In this document: positions 43,911-53,340 of the stretch, in pieces
Layout: every line of letters starts with the position of its first letter
Position numbering within the stretch: position 1 is the first letter of the stretch
Assembly (NCBI RefSeq): GCF_009831575.1
Contig: NZ_WUUT01000004.1
Location: 102,138-166,137, forward strand
Length of the DNA: 64,000 nt
Direction: 5' to 3'
Source of the DNA: Halovenus carboxidivorans
Lineage (GTDB): Archaea; Halobacteriota; Halobacteria; Halobacteriales; Haloarculaceae
Notes under the pieces: generated by a model
Database searches by the model: none
Told to the model about the DNA's origin: nothing
The model's input: only the letters and a program-made list of their open reading frames with translations
Made by a program: the position numbers and the translations under genes

Positions 43911-45122
43911 ATGTCCCTCCCCGACCTGGACGAGTATCCCCGCCGGGACTACCTCCGTGGCTTGGTCGCCGCGACCGCGGCGCTGGCCGGCTGTTCTGGG
44001 TCTGACGACGAGACCGAACCCGAACCTGACGGCGAGGAGCCCGCCGGCAACGAATCGGACGACCGACCCGTCGGCGTCGACGAGCGCGACGGCCCGGCAT
44101 CCGGGGTGATCGCGGACCCGCCCGACCGGGTCTATCTCCCGTCACATCGCGACGGAACGTTGACTCTCTCACCCCAGCGGGCCGGCGATTACGGAGTCAT
44201 GCCCCACTGGACGTACCCACACACCTTCTGGCTGACCCGGGGCGAGCAGGCAGTCCGCGAGGATCCCGACGCCCTCTCGCTGCATTTCATGTTCTCCGTC
44301 TGGGATCGCCAGACGCGACGGTCGCTCCCGGTCAACGTTGCTGGGCCGATGCGGGTGTTCAAAGACGGTGAGACCGTCGGCCGACCGGGTGCGCCCCGGC
44401 CGATGATCTCCCAGTCGATGGGGTTTCACCTCGGGGATAACCGGGAGTTCGCCACGCCGGGATACGAGGGCGCGCTCCCCGAAGAAGGGGTCTACGAGGT
44501 CGAACTCCAGCTCCGGCCGATCGGCGCCCGCAAGACCGGGGAGTTCGCGGGCCGGTTCGAGGAGCCGAGGACCGTCCGCTTCGAGTTCGAGTTCAGCGAG
44601 GAGCTGTTCAGCGAACTCGACAGGCGGTCGATCACCTTCGACGAACAACGCTGGGGAGAGCCGGACGCGGCCGAGTTGATGACCCGACAGACCGGCATAG
44701 AGACGCCAGCCCAGCCCCCCGCGACGACGCTTCCGCCCGCCGACGAGTATCCGGGCGAACTGCTCGGGCGGTCGGGCGAGGGGGGGCTACCGAGCAGCCA
44801 CGACGCGCAGTTCGTCCTCAGCTATCTCGATCAGTCGCGGCTGTCGGCCGACGACGGCGGCTACCTGCTCGTCTCGCCGCGAACGCCGTACAACCGGATC
44901 CCGCTCCCGGAGATGAGCCTCTCCGTCGAGGGAGCCATCGAGGGGGAGCTAATCGAGACAGTCGACGATACGGTCGGCCATCACTACGGGCTCTCGGCCG
45001 CGCTCGAACCGGGCGAGTCGTTCGATCTGGTCATCGACTCGCCGCCGCAGGTCGCGCGCCACCGCGGCTATCAGACCGCGTTTCTGGATATGCCGCCGAT
45101 CTCACTGCAGCGACGAGGGTGA
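43911..45122 (+). CDS. Tat lipoprotein, His/Trp-rich, 403 aa, possible metal-binding
   Basis: Signal with twin Arg in YPRRDYLRGL (residues about 9-18) and lipobox LAGC near residue 28. A charged Glu/Asp/Pro linker follows (about 30-60), then a beta domain with HWTYPHTFWL, HFMFSVWDRQ, MISQSMGFHLGDN and HHYGLSAAL. Repeated His and aromatic pairs at strand ends suggest a metal site, somewhat like periplasmic iron-binding P19/Tp34 proteins, but I cannot confirm that fold. A second small His-rich lipoprotein gene follows 88 bases downstream. Confidence 0.65.
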   Translation: MSLPDLDEYPRRDYLRGLVAATAALAGCSGSDDETEPEPDGEEPAGNESDDRPVGVDERDGPASGVIADPPDRVYLPSHRDGTLTLSPQRAGDYGVMPHWTYPHTFWLTRGEQAVREDPDALSLHFMFSVWDRQTRRSLPVNVAGPMRVFKDGETVGRPGAPRPMISQSMGFHLGDNREFATPGYEGALPEEGVYEVELQLRPIGARKTGEFAGRFEEPRTVRFEFEFSEELFSELDRRSITFDEQRWGEPDAAELMTRQTGIETPAQPPATTLPPADEYPGELLGRSGEGGLPSSHDAQFVLSYLDQSRLSADDGGYLLVSPRTPYNRIPLPEMSLSVEGAIEGELIETVDDTVGHHYGLSAALEPGESFDLVIDSPPQVARHRGYQTAFLDMPPISLQRRG

Positions 45123-45210
45123 ACGGTGGGCGGCGCCGCCACGGCGGTTGTGTGCGGAGCGTATCCAGCCACCAAACACCATTGGCCGTCGAGTTCGTAG
45201 CTGTTCAACG

Positions 45211-45735
45211 ATGGAGTCCCGCCGAACGGTAGTCCACAGTTGTCTCGCCGCCGTCACGCTCGGCATCGCCGGGTGTACCGGCGGCCCCAGCGAGACGGAC
45301 GACGAGCCCGAGCAGTCGGCGGAGGAGTTGGAGCGGCTTCGAGCCGGGGACCGCGTTCTCAACTCCTCGTTCCCGATGGAGATCTACGAGCCGGACACCG
45401 ACACCCGACTCGTCCAGATCCACTGGCACGGGAAGCTCTCGAACAGCCACTGGCACCAGCAGCCCCTCGACGTGCCGCTGGACCGCTGGAAGACCTACGA
45501 GATGCGCGCTCTGGACCGCGACGGGCAGGTGATCCAGCTCGGAGCGTCTCAGCCCCTCCAGCTCAGCATGCGCAAATCCCCGGAGACGGCGGCGGACCTG
45601 CTCGATTCGAGTATCGACGGGAACCTGATCGATCTCCGCGGGCGAGATCGGGGCCGCGGCGCGTACGCCTTCCAGCTAGTCAGCGGCGAGCAGGTCGAAT
45701 GGGAGTCGCCGCTGTTACAGCTCAGCGTCGAGTGA
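45211..45735 (+). CDS. Small His-rich lipoprotein, 174 aa
   Basis: Signal with twin-Arg-like MESRRTVV, lipobox IAGC at about residue 22 and a short acidic linker. The mature part opens with SFPMEIYEPDTDTRLVQIHW and continues HGKLSNSHWHQQPLDVPL, so three His in close register, likely a ligand cluster. It ends in a beta domain. The gene is tandem with the larger His/Trp-rich lipoprotein and converges with ribL. Presumably both act at the cell surface in metal or cofactor binding. Confidence 0.65.
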   Translation: MESRRTVVHSCLAAVTLGIAGCTGGPSETDDEPEQSAEELERLRAGDRVLNSSFPMEIYEPDTDTRLVQIHWHGKLSNSHWHQQPLDVPLDRWKTYEMRALDRDGQVIQLGASQPLQLSMRKSPETAADLLDSSIDGNLIDLRGRDRGRGAYAFQLVSGEQVEWESPLLQLSVE

Positions 45736-45754
45736 GAACGCCGGCGACGGGCTC

Positions 45755-46180
45755 TCACCCGCGTTCCTGTAGAATTCGGTCGATGATCCGGCCGCTGGAG
45801 AGGAGTTCGTCCTCGTCCGGCTCTCGCCCGGAGACCCGCTCGACGGTGCAGTCGATGCCGCGCTCGGCCAGTCGTGCTTCGAGTTTCTCGATGTCGTGGT
45901 GCTGGTCGTGGCCCAGCGCGATCACCGCGGGGTCGATCTCCTCGATAGGGACGAAGATGTCGTCGGGGTCACCCAGTCGGGCGTGATCGACGGGATCGAG
46001 CGCCTCGACCATCTCGACGCGCTGGGGCTCGGAGACGATGGGATCGGGCTTGTGGGTCACGTTCGCCGCTCTGGCGACGATCACGTGTAACTGATCGCCC
46101 ATTGCCTTCGCCTCGCGGAGGTAGTGGACGTGCCCGGGGTGGAGAATGTCGAACGTCCCCTGTGCGACGACTCTGCTCAT
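45755..46180 (-). CDS. ribL: FAD synthase, archaeal type
   Basis: A 141-residue nucleotidyltransferase with [17 protein letters not shown] (the HxGH motif), [17 protein letters not shown] and a late [10 protein letters not shown] that matches the family's SSxRIR-type loop. RibL (MJ1179 type) adenylates FMN to FAD and is distinct from bacterial RibF. Its size suits archaeal RibL. Start is ATG 46180. The gene is flanked by a convergent lipoprotein and a divergent DHH phosphoesterase. Confidence 0.92.
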   Translation of the reverse strand: MSRVVAQGTFDILHPGHVHYLREAKAMGDQLHVIVARAANVTHKPDPIVSEPQRVEMVEALDPVDHARLGDPDDIFVPIEEIDPAVIALGHDQHHDIEKLEARLAERGIDCTVERVSGREPDEDELLSSGRIIDRILQERG

Positions 46181-46382
46181 CGCCGGCCACCGGGTGTTTC
46201 CCGAGTCTCGACGCGTCTGCGGCCGTTTGCACAGCTCCCAGCAACTCCGTGTGTACCGTCGGGACAGTGTCCCCGAAGGTATCGCATGGACAGCAGTCGG
46301 GACTGCCGCCTTCTAAGCGTTCCGGATAGCCCCCGGAGACAGATCGAAGCTTAAAAACCTGACAGTGACGTACGGGTGGTAT

Positions 46383-48290
46383 ATGTCTACACCCAATGGT
46401 ACCGGGGATGACGGTACCGACCTCGAGCGGTCGACTGTCGTCTACGATCTCGATCCGGAGTGCGGAGTAGAGGACGTCGAGGAGGGGAAAAAGTATCACG
46501 CCACGGTCAACGGCGTCGTCGAGTACGGCGTTTTCGTCGACATTTCCGAACACGTTTCGGGGCTCGTTCACAGCTCGAATCTGATCGGATCCTACGACGT
46601 GGGCGAGGACCTGATCGTCGAACTGGACGCGATCCGCGAGGACGGCGACATCAGTTTCGTCGAGGTGCAGGTCGCGGAGTACGAGACCGAACCTGTCGGG
46701 CCGGGAACGCGTGCGACGACGACCGATCTCGAAACCGTCGCCGGCGAGGACGTTCACCTCGACGGCCAGGTCGTCCAGATCAAGCAGACGGGGGGGCCGA
46801 CCATCTTCCAGGTTCGCACGCCGAACCGCGTCGTTCCGTGCGCCGCCTTCGAGGAGGCCGGTGTCCGCGCCTACCCCGAGATCGAACTCGACGACTTCGT
46901 TCGCGTCACGGGGACCGTCGAGCGTCGAAACGGCGCCTGCCAGGTGGAAGCCGACGAACTGACTGTCCTCACCGGCGACGAACGCCTGCGGGTCGAGTCG
47001 GAGATCACCGACAGCGACGTGATCGACGCGGCCGATGTCGATCCCTTCGTCGACTGGCCGGCCTTCGAGAAACTCCGCGGCGACCTGCAGGCGGTCGCGA
47101 CGCGACTGCGCGAGACGGTGCTGTCGGGGCGGCCGATCCGGATCCGTCACCACGCTGACGGCGATGGCCTCTGCGCGAGCGTCCCGCTGCAGTACGCGCT
47201 CGAACAGTTCATCGAACAGACCTGGGAGGACCCCGACGCCCCGCAACACCTGCTCAAGCGGCTTCCGAGCAAGGCCCCGTTCTACGAACTCGAGGACGTG
47301 ACCCGGGATCTCAACTTCGCGCTGGAGAACAAGACCCGACACGGGCAGAAACTCCCGCTGTTCCTTATGCTCGACAACGGGAGCACAGAAGAGGACACGC
47401 CGGCCTATCGGAACCTCGCACACTACGAGGTGCCGATTCTCGTCGTCGACCACCACCACCCCGACCCGGACGCAGTCAGCGAGTTCACCGACCACCACGT
47501 CAACCCCTACCTCTACGACGAGGATTACCGGATCACGACCGGGATGATGTGTGTCGAACTCGCCCGGATGATCGCCCCGGAGATCACCGACGAACTCCGC
47601 CACGTGCCCGCGGTGGCCGGCATCGCCGACCGCTCGGAGGGCGAGGCCATGGACGACTACCTCGACCTGGCCGCCGACGTCGGATACGACACCGCCGACC
47701 TCCGGGACATCGGCGAGGCCCTGGATTACGCGACCTACTGGCTGCGGTACAACGACGGCCGGGAGTTCGTCAACGACCTGCTGAACGTGAACTGTGACGA
47801 CCGTGACCGCCACGAGCGCGTCGTCGACCTGCTCAGCGAGCGCGCCGCCCGAGACGTCGACCAGCAACTCGACGCGGCCATGGAACACGTCACGGAGGAA
47901 CAGCTCGACAACGGCGCGCGCCTGTACCGGATCGACGTCGAACAGCACGCCCGACGGTTTACTTACCCCGCGCCCGGAAAGACGACGGGAAAGATCCACG
48001 ACAGAAAAGTCGCCGAGACCGGCGACCCCGTCATCACCATCGGCTTCGGGCCGGACTTCGCCGTGCTCCGATCTGACGGCGTCCGACTGGACATCCCCGA
48101 GATGGTCGCCGAACTGAAATCCGAGGTGCCCGGCGGCGGCGTCAGCGGCGGCGGTCACCTCGTCGTCGGCTCGATCAAGTTCGTCAGCGGGATGCGCGAA
48201 CAGGTCATCGAGGCGCTCGTCGAGAAGATGTCCGACGCCGAAATCGACGAGGAACTCGGCAGTTCGGCCGTCATGCCGGAAGAAGTCTGA
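46383..48290 (+). CDS. DHH-family phosphoesterase with S1 and OB-fold domains
   Basis: A 635-residue nuclease-like protein. An S1 RNA-binding domain (about 33-100, GVVEYGVFVDISEHVSGLVH) is followed by an OB-fold region (about 115-210) and the DHH core: RIRHHADGDGLCASVP, LMLDNGSTEED and VVDHHHPDP. The DHHA1 domain near the C terminus ends with GGGVSGGGH. Archaeal proteins of this type (RecJ-like, or GAN-like) are 5' to 3' or 3' to 5' exonucleases acting on single strands. A TATA-like CTTAAAAA (about 46350) supports ATG 46383. Confidence 0.88.
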   Translation: MSTPNGTGDDGTDLERSTVVYDLDPECGVEDVEEGKKYHATVNGVVEYGVFVDISEHVSGLVHSSNLIGSYDVGEDLIVELDAIREDGDISFVEVQVAEYETEPVGPGTRATTTDLETVAGEDVHLDGQVVQIKQTGGPTIFQVRTPNRVVPCAAFEEAGVRAYPEIELDDFVRVTGTVERRNGACQVEADELTVLTGDERLRVESEITDSDVIDAADVDPFVDWPAFEKLRGDLQAVATRLRETVLSGRPIRIRHHADGDGLCASVPLQYALEQFIEQTWEDPDAPQHLLKRLPSKAPFYELEDVTRDLNFALENKTRHGQKLPLFLMLDNGSTEEDTPAYRNLAHYEVPILVVDHHHPDPDAVSEFTDHHVNPYLYDEDYRITTGMMCVELARMIAPEITDELRHVPAVAGIADRSEGEAMDDYLDLAADVGYDTADLRDIGEALDYATYWLRYNDGREFVNDLLNVNCDDRDRHERVVDLLSERAARDVDQQLDAAMEHVTEEQLDNGARLYRIDVEQHARRFTYPAPGKTTGKIHDRKVAETGDPVITIGFGPDFAVLRSDGVRLDIPEMVAELKSEVPGGGVSGGGHLVVGSIKFVSGMREQVIEALVEKMSDAEIDEELGSSAVMPEEV

Positions 48291-48331
48291 TCGCTACCCG
48301 CTACGCTTCGTGAAAAATACGCGGCGTTCGA

Positions 48332-49009
48332 CTACTCGCCGCCGCTGCCTGTCCCGCTGCTTTCGGTCTCGTTGCCGTCGCTTTCGGCTTCGATTTCCTC
48401 GTACTCGACCGTCACGCCGCTTGCGACCGGCTGGAGATTGTAACTGCCGGACTGACCGCGCTTGACCGGCGTGAAATCGGCCGTGAACACGGTCCGGGTG
48501 TTCGCTCTGATCTCGAAGGGCTCGTTGAACTTCAGCGGCGCGTTACCGGGTACCTCGACGGTCGCGGATTCCCCGCTGTCCAGGGTCGCCTCGACGCCGT
48601 CGGTGTCCAGCTGGAGGTAGCTGTGTTCGCCGGTCGGAAGCTCTCGCTCGTCGACGAGTTGGGTGTTCTCACCCTGTAGGTCGACGAGGTCGGCCTCCTG
48701 CGGCTCGTCGAATTCGAGATACTCGCGTTCGCCGTCCTCTCCTCCGTCCCCGTCGTCTGTACCGCCGCTGTCGGTCTCGTTTGCCGTGCCGTCGCTGTTC
48801 GTCTCGCTCGGCGGCCCGAGCCAGACGCCGACGATAGTGACGACACAGGACTCGAAGTCTGCGATGTCGCCCGGCTGATCGGTTACTCTCGTCGCAAGTG
48901 TCCCCGTCTGCGCGGCGACCCCGCCACGGCTACAGCCGGCGAGTCCGGCTATCCCGGCCGCGCCGAGTCCCGCGAGATAGGTCCGTCTGTCTATGTGTTC
49001 GTCTGTCAT
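48332..49009 (-). CDS. DUF4382-type Tat lipoprotein
   Basis: A 225-residue secreted protein with a Tat signal (DRRTYLAGLG) and lipobox LAGC near residue 26. Immediately after comes TGTLATRVTDQPGDIADFES, typical of DUF4382 proteins: a beta-strand with an acidic turn. An Asp/Gly/Glu-rich insert (residues about 67-95) and a C-terminal acidic tail (ESDGNETESSGTGSGG) frame a second beta region. Function is unknown; these are taken as surface proteins. Its relative position beside a secreted acidic protein suggests a surface-protein cluster. Confidence 0.8.
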   Translation of the reverse strand: MTDEHIDRRTYLAGLGAAGIAGLAGCSRGGVAAQTGTLATRVTDQPGDIADFESCVVTIVGVWLGPPSETNSDGTANETDSGGTDDGDGGEDGEREYLEFDEPQEADLVDLQGENTQLVDERELPTGEHSYLQLDTDGVEATLDSGESATVEVPGNAPLKFNEPFEIRANTRTVFTADFTPVKRGQSGSYNLQPVASGVTVEYEEIEAESDGNETESSGTGSGGE

Positions 49010-49047
49010 TGGTACGTTGAATAATTGCGTGGCGCGTAAACAGTTGT

Positions 49048-49539
49048 CTACGCCGGAACGCCGTCCGGAGCGTTGCCGGCCGCCGTCCCGTCGTCGCTCG
49101 CTTCACTGTCGTCACCACTCCCTGCGGCGTCGTCGGTCTCCTCGCCGTCCGTCGAGGAGTCACCCTCGCCCGCGTCGTCCGGGCCGAGGATGCCCTGGAG
49201 GACATCACCGAGGTCGGAGACCGTGTCGTTGAGGAACGACTCGATGGCGTTGTGGATCTCCGTCACGTGGTCCGGCGCCTGCTCCGGCAGTCCGCCGGCC
49301 GGTCCGACGGAACTGTTCCCCGCGCGGTCCGCGCGTTCGTCAGGGGCCTCGGAGTCGTTCACGTCGTCGTCCGATTCGTTCGCGGCGCTCGGATCCTCTG
49401 CCGGAGCCTGTTCTGCGCTGTCGTTCACCTGTGCGTTGTCCGCGGCCATCTCGCCCGGGCCGGTCGCGCTGACGGCGGCCGCTCCGCCGATCAGCAGTGC
49501 CGATCCGACCACGATTGCGAGCAGTTTTCCTGCGCTCAT
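49048..49539 (-). CDS. Secreted acidic low-complexity protein, 163 aa
   Basis: A signal-like N terminus (GKLLAIVVGSALLIGGAAAV) without a lipobox. The rest is Asp/Glu/Ser/Ala-rich, disordered, with one predicted amphipathic helix in the middle (HVTEIHNAIESFLNDTVSDL, about residues 91-110). It has the character of a haloarchaeal exported linker protein. No known domain. Start is the ATG at 49539; TATA-like TTATCC lies about 29 bases upstream on the minus strand. Confidence 0.6.
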   Translation of the reverse strand: MSAGKLLAIVVGSALLIGGAAAVSATGPGEMAADNAQVNDSAEQAPAEDPSAANESDDDVNDSEAPDERADRAGNSSVGPAGGLPEQAPDHVTEIHNAIESFLNDTVSDLGDVLQGILGPDDAGEGDSSTDGEETDDAAGSGDDSEASDDGTAAGNAPDGVPA

Positions 49540-49735
49540 TGCATCCGATACTGTGTGATCGACCGGGATAAGGGGGACAGACGGTTCTCGAAACTGAACC
49601 GTTCAGGGCCTGATAACACGATATAAACGGATTTGAACGGATTTTTGGAACGTCGGTAAACGGTCGCGAACCGCCCGCGGCTGATGACCCCCTGTTCGTC
49701 GGTACGCGTTCGCCCCCGAGCGGCTGGCGCGACGT

Positions 49736-51382
49736 TCAATCACGCTCGAACTCGATCCGTCTGACGGCCAGTGCCGCGAGCACGACTGCCCCGACCACTG
49801 CCGCGGCGAGGCCGACCGGAACAGACCGTTCCCGTTCGACCGGCGCGGCCGCCTCCCAGTCGGCGTCGAACACCCGGCCGAAGTAGCCCGCGACCCCGTC
49901 GCTTTCGATCAGTAGTGCGACCTCGCGGTTGCGCCGGAGCGAGTTGTTGTTCCAGTTGATGCTCCCGACGACGGCCGTCTCGTTGTCGACGATCAACCCC
50001 TTCGCGTGGATCTTCTCGTACCGGTCGCCGGGGTCAGCGACTCGTACCCGTAGCGGGAGGTCCTCCGCCGCCGCCCGCTCCGTGAGTCGTCGCCGGAGCC
50101 GTTCGTTTTCCTTCTCGACGTACCAGGCCCCGCTCAGTAGAATCTCGACCTCGACGCCGCGGCGGGCGGCATCGATGACCCCCCGCAGCAGCGGGAACCG
50201 CTCGGAACCGATGCTGACCTGCTTGAGTCGAATTCGTCGGTCAGCGCTATCGATAAGCTTCCGGATTCGCCCGCCGGCGTTGTCCGGGGTGACCAACAGT
50301 TCCGTGCGCTCGACCTCGAACGAACGTGCCTCGAACGACGAGGGATACGGGCTCTCGTGAGACGTAGCTTCGCCGTCGTCGGCTCCCGTGCCCGACCAGC
50401 GGACGGCGTCGACCCAGCCACGGTCGGCCCGGAAGGTCTCCGTGAGTCCGTCGACAATCGCTCGCTGGTCGGTAATCACTGCCCACCCGCGGCTGGAACG
50501 ACCGCCCAGTCCGCTCGGTTTCCAGTTCTCGGTCGTGACGAGCGCGCGCTCGTCGACGACGGCGTATTTCGCGTGGTGGAACCGGTACCTGGCGCGCGCG
50601 CCGTCGACGACCCGTACGTCGACGCCGGATCGGCGTAACTCCGTGAGTGCGGCCGCGGCGGCGTCGCTCGTGCCGCCGGCCGGCGATCCGTCGAGTAACA
50701 CCGCGACCGAGACGCCGCGGCTCTCGGCGGCGACGAGGGCGTCGACGACCGCCTGTGACGAGAGGGTGTAGCCGCCCAACAGGATCCGTTCGCTGGCCGA
50801 CCGGAGAAACTCGACCGCGCGCGTCGGCTCGTCCGGCAGCACGAACGTCTCGACCGAACCGCCGGTCGCCGTCGCTATCGGCAGGTCGGTGCCGCCGAGA
50901 GGCTGCCAGTCTGACTCCCTGACCCCGTAGACCTCGGCCTCGGTGGCGTTGTCGTAGCTGAGCCGCTGGATCGGCGTTCCGTTCCGCAGGAGGCGAATTT
51001 CGTCTCCGCCGTTCGCAAGTTGCACCCGGTCCGGGAGTCGGCGGACAGTTCGGTTCGTGAGTCGCCGGGTCGGTTCCGGGTCGGTCGAGAGGGTCACCCG
51101 CGTCCGGTCGTGAAACCGACTCCCGTTCAGCCATCTCCCGAGCGGAACTGGTCTGTCTTCGTCCACCAGCGCGATTCTGTCAGGCTCCGTCCCCGCCGGG
51201 AACGTGATGGTGAGGAACTCCCCGGCGTCTTGATCCGTCGCGGGATCCGGGTAGAGTTCGACAATCTCCGGGGCTGACGCGTTTCCCTGCGGAGTCTGCT
51301 GTGTCGCTGCCGCTGGCGTCGCGGCCACCACGAGCGAGGCCGTCACGGCGACAAGACAGCAGACGAGACCGAGCCAGCGCAC
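49736..51382 (-). CDS. Surface phospholipase D-like protein with lamin-tail domain
   Basis: A 548-residue membrane-anchored protein from GTG 51382. A signal sequence (about 1-27) is followed by a lamin-tail-like beta domain (36-160, EIVELYPDPATD), then two phospholipase D domains. The first HKD reads HHAKYAVVD (His270, Lys272, Asp277), the second IHAKGLIVD (His459, Lys461, Asp466) with GSINW; both are complete. A C-terminal TM helix ends RRIEFERD, so the catalytic part is outside. Members cut phosphodiesters in lipids or DNA. The TTG frame to 51424 is rejected: TATATAAAC-like sequence (51407-51414) fits GTG 51382. Confidence 0.8.
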   Translation of the reverse strand: MRWLGLVCCLVAVTASLVVAATPAAATQQTPQGNASAPEIVELYPDPATDQDAGEFLTITFPAGTEPDRIALVDEDRPVPLGRWLNGSRFHDRTRVTLSTDPEPTRRLTNRTVRRLPDRVQLANGGDEIRLLRNGTPIQRLSYDNATEAEVYGVRESDWQPLGGTDLPIATATGGSVETFVLPDEPTRAVEFLRSASERILLGGYTLSSQAVVDALVAAESRGVSVAVLLDGSPAGGTSDAAAAALTELRRSGVDVRVVDGARARYRFHHAKYAVVDERALVTTENWKPSGLGGRSSRGWAVITDQRAIVDGLTETFRADRGWVDAVRWSGTGADDGEATSHESPYPSSFEARSFEVERTELLVTPDNAGGRIRKLIDSADRRIRLKQVSIGSERFPLLRGVIDAARRGVEVEILLSGAWYVEKENERLRRRLTERAAAEDLPLRVRVADPGDRYEKIHAKGLIVDNETAVVGSINWNNNSLRRNREVALLIESDGVAGYFGRVFDADWEAAAPVERERSVPVGLAAAVVGAVVLAALAVRRIEFERD

Positions 51383-51439
51383 GGCCGGCGTTGCTCCCGT
51401 CTCGGGATATAAACCTCCGGACAATCGCCGCTCGCGCTG

Positions 51440-52261
51440 TCAGACGACATCAGCGGGGTCGGTGACGGTCCCTTCGACCGGATCGACGCCGACCTGGTCG
51501 CAGAGGTCGGCCAGCGGGCAGGCCTCGGGGTCGTCGAGACAGGCAGGCCCACGGGCAGCGCAGTACTCCCGCCCGAACTGGATCATCGCCGTGTGCCCGA
51601 AGCCGCACTTCTCCGCTGGAACAGCGTCTTCCAACGCCTCGCGGACGGCCCCGTGGTCGGCATCCGGTTCGGCCAGTCCGATCCGCCGGGCGATCCGGTG
51701 GACGTGTGTATCGACCGGGAAGACGCCCCCGCGACCGCCCGCGAACAGCAGCACACAGTCTGCGGTTTTCGGCCCGACACCGTCGAGAGTCAGCAGGGTC
51801 TCCCGGACTGTCTCGGCGCCGTTGTCGAGGACGAACTCGTCGAACGCCGCGGCCGAGCCGTAGGTGTCGAGGATCCACTCGGCGGCCGCGATGATCCGTT
51901 CGGCTTTCTGGTTGTACAGCCCGGCGGACGCAATCGTCTCGGCCAGCGTCCCGTGGTCCGCCGCCGCCAGCGACTCCGCGAGATCGCCGCCATCGTCGTA
52001 CCGCTCCAGCAGGTCCTCGTGTGCTGGCTGGCTCGCACTGTCGCTCGTGTTCTGGCTGAGAATCGTCCGCACCAGGCACTCGAAGGCCGGGCGACCGCCG
52101 AAAGTCTCGCTCCAGTCGCTCACCTCGCCGTCGGCCTCGATTGTCGTCCCGCCGTCTTCGGGAAAGAGCATGAACTCGTCGGGGTCGAGACCGTCGTGGT
52201 AGACGAGTCCCAGGGCGTCGACGACGGCCTCCGCTCGGGTTTCTGCGGTGCCATCTCCCAT
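51440..52261 (-). CDS. nth: Endonuclease III-like DNA glycosylase
   Basis: A 273-residue HhH-GPD protein. TLDGVGPKTADCVLLF supplies the catalytic Lys and HhH loop; VFPVDTHVHRIARRIGL supplies the conserved Asp. The C-terminal cysteines are C-x6-C-x6-C-x5-C (YCAARGPAC, EACPLADLC), whereas the usual 4Fe-4S spacing has x2 in the middle. A long acidic N-terminal extension (about 1-55) precedes the fold. The enzyme removes oxidised pyrimidines, or in some archaea U/T mismatches. No clear operon partner. Confidence 0.88.
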   Translation of the reverse strand: MGDGTAETRAEAVVDALGLVYHDGLDPDEFMLFPEDGGTTIEADGEVSDWSETFGGRPAFECLVRTILSQNTSDSASQPAHEDLLERYDDGGDLAESLAAADHGTLAETIASAGLYNQKAERIIAAAEWILDTYGSAAAFDEFVLDNGAETVRETLLTLDGVGPKTADCVLLFAGGRGGVFPVDTHVHRIARRIGLAEPDADHGAVREALEDAVPAEKCGFGHTAMIQFGREYCAARGPACLDDPEACPLADLCDQVGVDPVEGTVTDPADVV

Positions 52262-52413
52262 CGTTACCGTGTTGTAGTCTCAGCCTCTTCAACCGCGCGT
52301 CGATCCCCAATCCGCGGGAATCCAATCCGCACGCCTGTGGCCGTCTTGCGTCCGTCAGACGCCCGTCGTACGGGGCCTCAGTCTTTAATACGGTCGAAAA
52401 CGCTTGTATAGCT

Positions 52414-53340
52414 GTGTCGACGTTTCGCTCAGACCCGCTCGACGAACTGGTGATCCCCGACGGGATTCACGTCGAGGAACACGACCTCGTGACCGACGGG
52501 GACGTGATCATCGGGAGTCAAACCTCCGTCGGATTCGGAGTCCGGGCGGCCAACGTCATCGCCGGCGAGCGTGTCGCCTTCGGCGGTCACATCGAGGCCG
52601 AAGGCGACTGCCGACTGGACATGTGGTGTGAGGTGGCCGACAACGTGCTCGTCGGGGAGGACGCGTATCTCGGCGAGCGGGTCCAGATCGGCGGCGGTCT
52701 CCGGGTGGCCGGCGACCTCGATATCGGCGACGACGTCGAAATCGAGGAGGGGTTCGACGCCAACGGCCGGATCATCATCCGGGACCCGATGCCGACTATC
52801 GTCTTCCTCTTTATGTATCTCTCCCAGTTGCTCCGCATCGGTGAGGAAGAGGCGGCCGAACAACTCGTCGCCTCGCTGGTCGACGACGAACACGGTCAGA
52901 AGCCGGTTTTGATCCCGAAAGGCAGTCGCGTCAGCGACGACGCCTGGCAGGTCTCGACGCCCGGACGGATCGGTGACGGCTGTCGCCTCCACGGCAATAT
53001 CCGCGCCGAGTCGCTCGTGGTCGGCCGTGACAACGAGATTTTCGGAAGCCTCCGCGCCCGCGAAGGGATCACGGTCGGTGCCCGCACGGAGATCACCGGA
53101 AACGTGACGACTCGCGAGGGAACCGTTCGGATCGGCCCCGAAGCGGTAATCCGCGGTGATGTCTCCGGCGAGTACGTCGAAGTCCACCACGACGCGACCG
53201 TCGACGGCGGGATCCGAGCGACCGAGGAGACCTCGATGGTCTCGGAGAACGTGATCGAGGATTCAGTCGTTCCCGACCCCGACACGGCGACCGAAGAAAA
53301 CGAGCCGCTCGGCCCCGAACCGGCCGAATCGAGCGACTAA
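52414..53340 (+). CDS. Bactofilin-like polymer-forming protein
   Basis: A 308-residue beta-helix-type protein. Repeated turns of the kind VIIGSQTSVGFGVRA, IAGERVAFGGHI, DAYLGERVQIGGGLRVAG, SLVVGRDNEIFGSLRA and ITGNVTTREGTVRIGP show the right-handed beta-roll of bactofilins. The middle (residues about 127-160) breaks the roll with FLFMYLSQLLRIGEE, perhaps a membrane or oligomer contact. Haloferax has a bactofilin relative (halofilin A) involved in cell shape. GTG 52414 has TATA-like TTTAAT about 28 bases upstream. It ends convergently with the HxlR gene. Confidence 0.75.
   Translation: MSTFRSDPLDELVIPDGIHVEEHDLVTDGDVIIGSQTSVGFGVRAANVIAGERVAFGGHIEAEGDCRLDMWCEVADNVLVGEDAYLGERVQIGGGLRVAGDLDIGDDVEIEEGFDANGRIIIRDPMPTIVFLFMYLSQLLRIGEEEAAEQLVASLVDDEHGQKPVLIPKGSRVSDDAWQVSTPGRIGDGCRLHGNIRAESLVVGRDNEIFGSLRAREGITVGARTEITGNVTTREGTVRIGPEAVIRGDVSGEYVEVHHDATVDGGIRATEETSMVSENVIEDSVVPDPDTATEENEPLGPEPAESSD

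Noticed and set aside
45969-48158. 729-residue frame on the minus strand over ribL and the DHH gene
   Set aside because: It is the shadow of the DHH phosphoesterase gene; no family sequence is visible.
49600-49650. Direct repeat AACGGATTT twice near 49628-49645
   Set aside because: Too short, in an AT-rich gap, and no gene start lies at a suitable distance.
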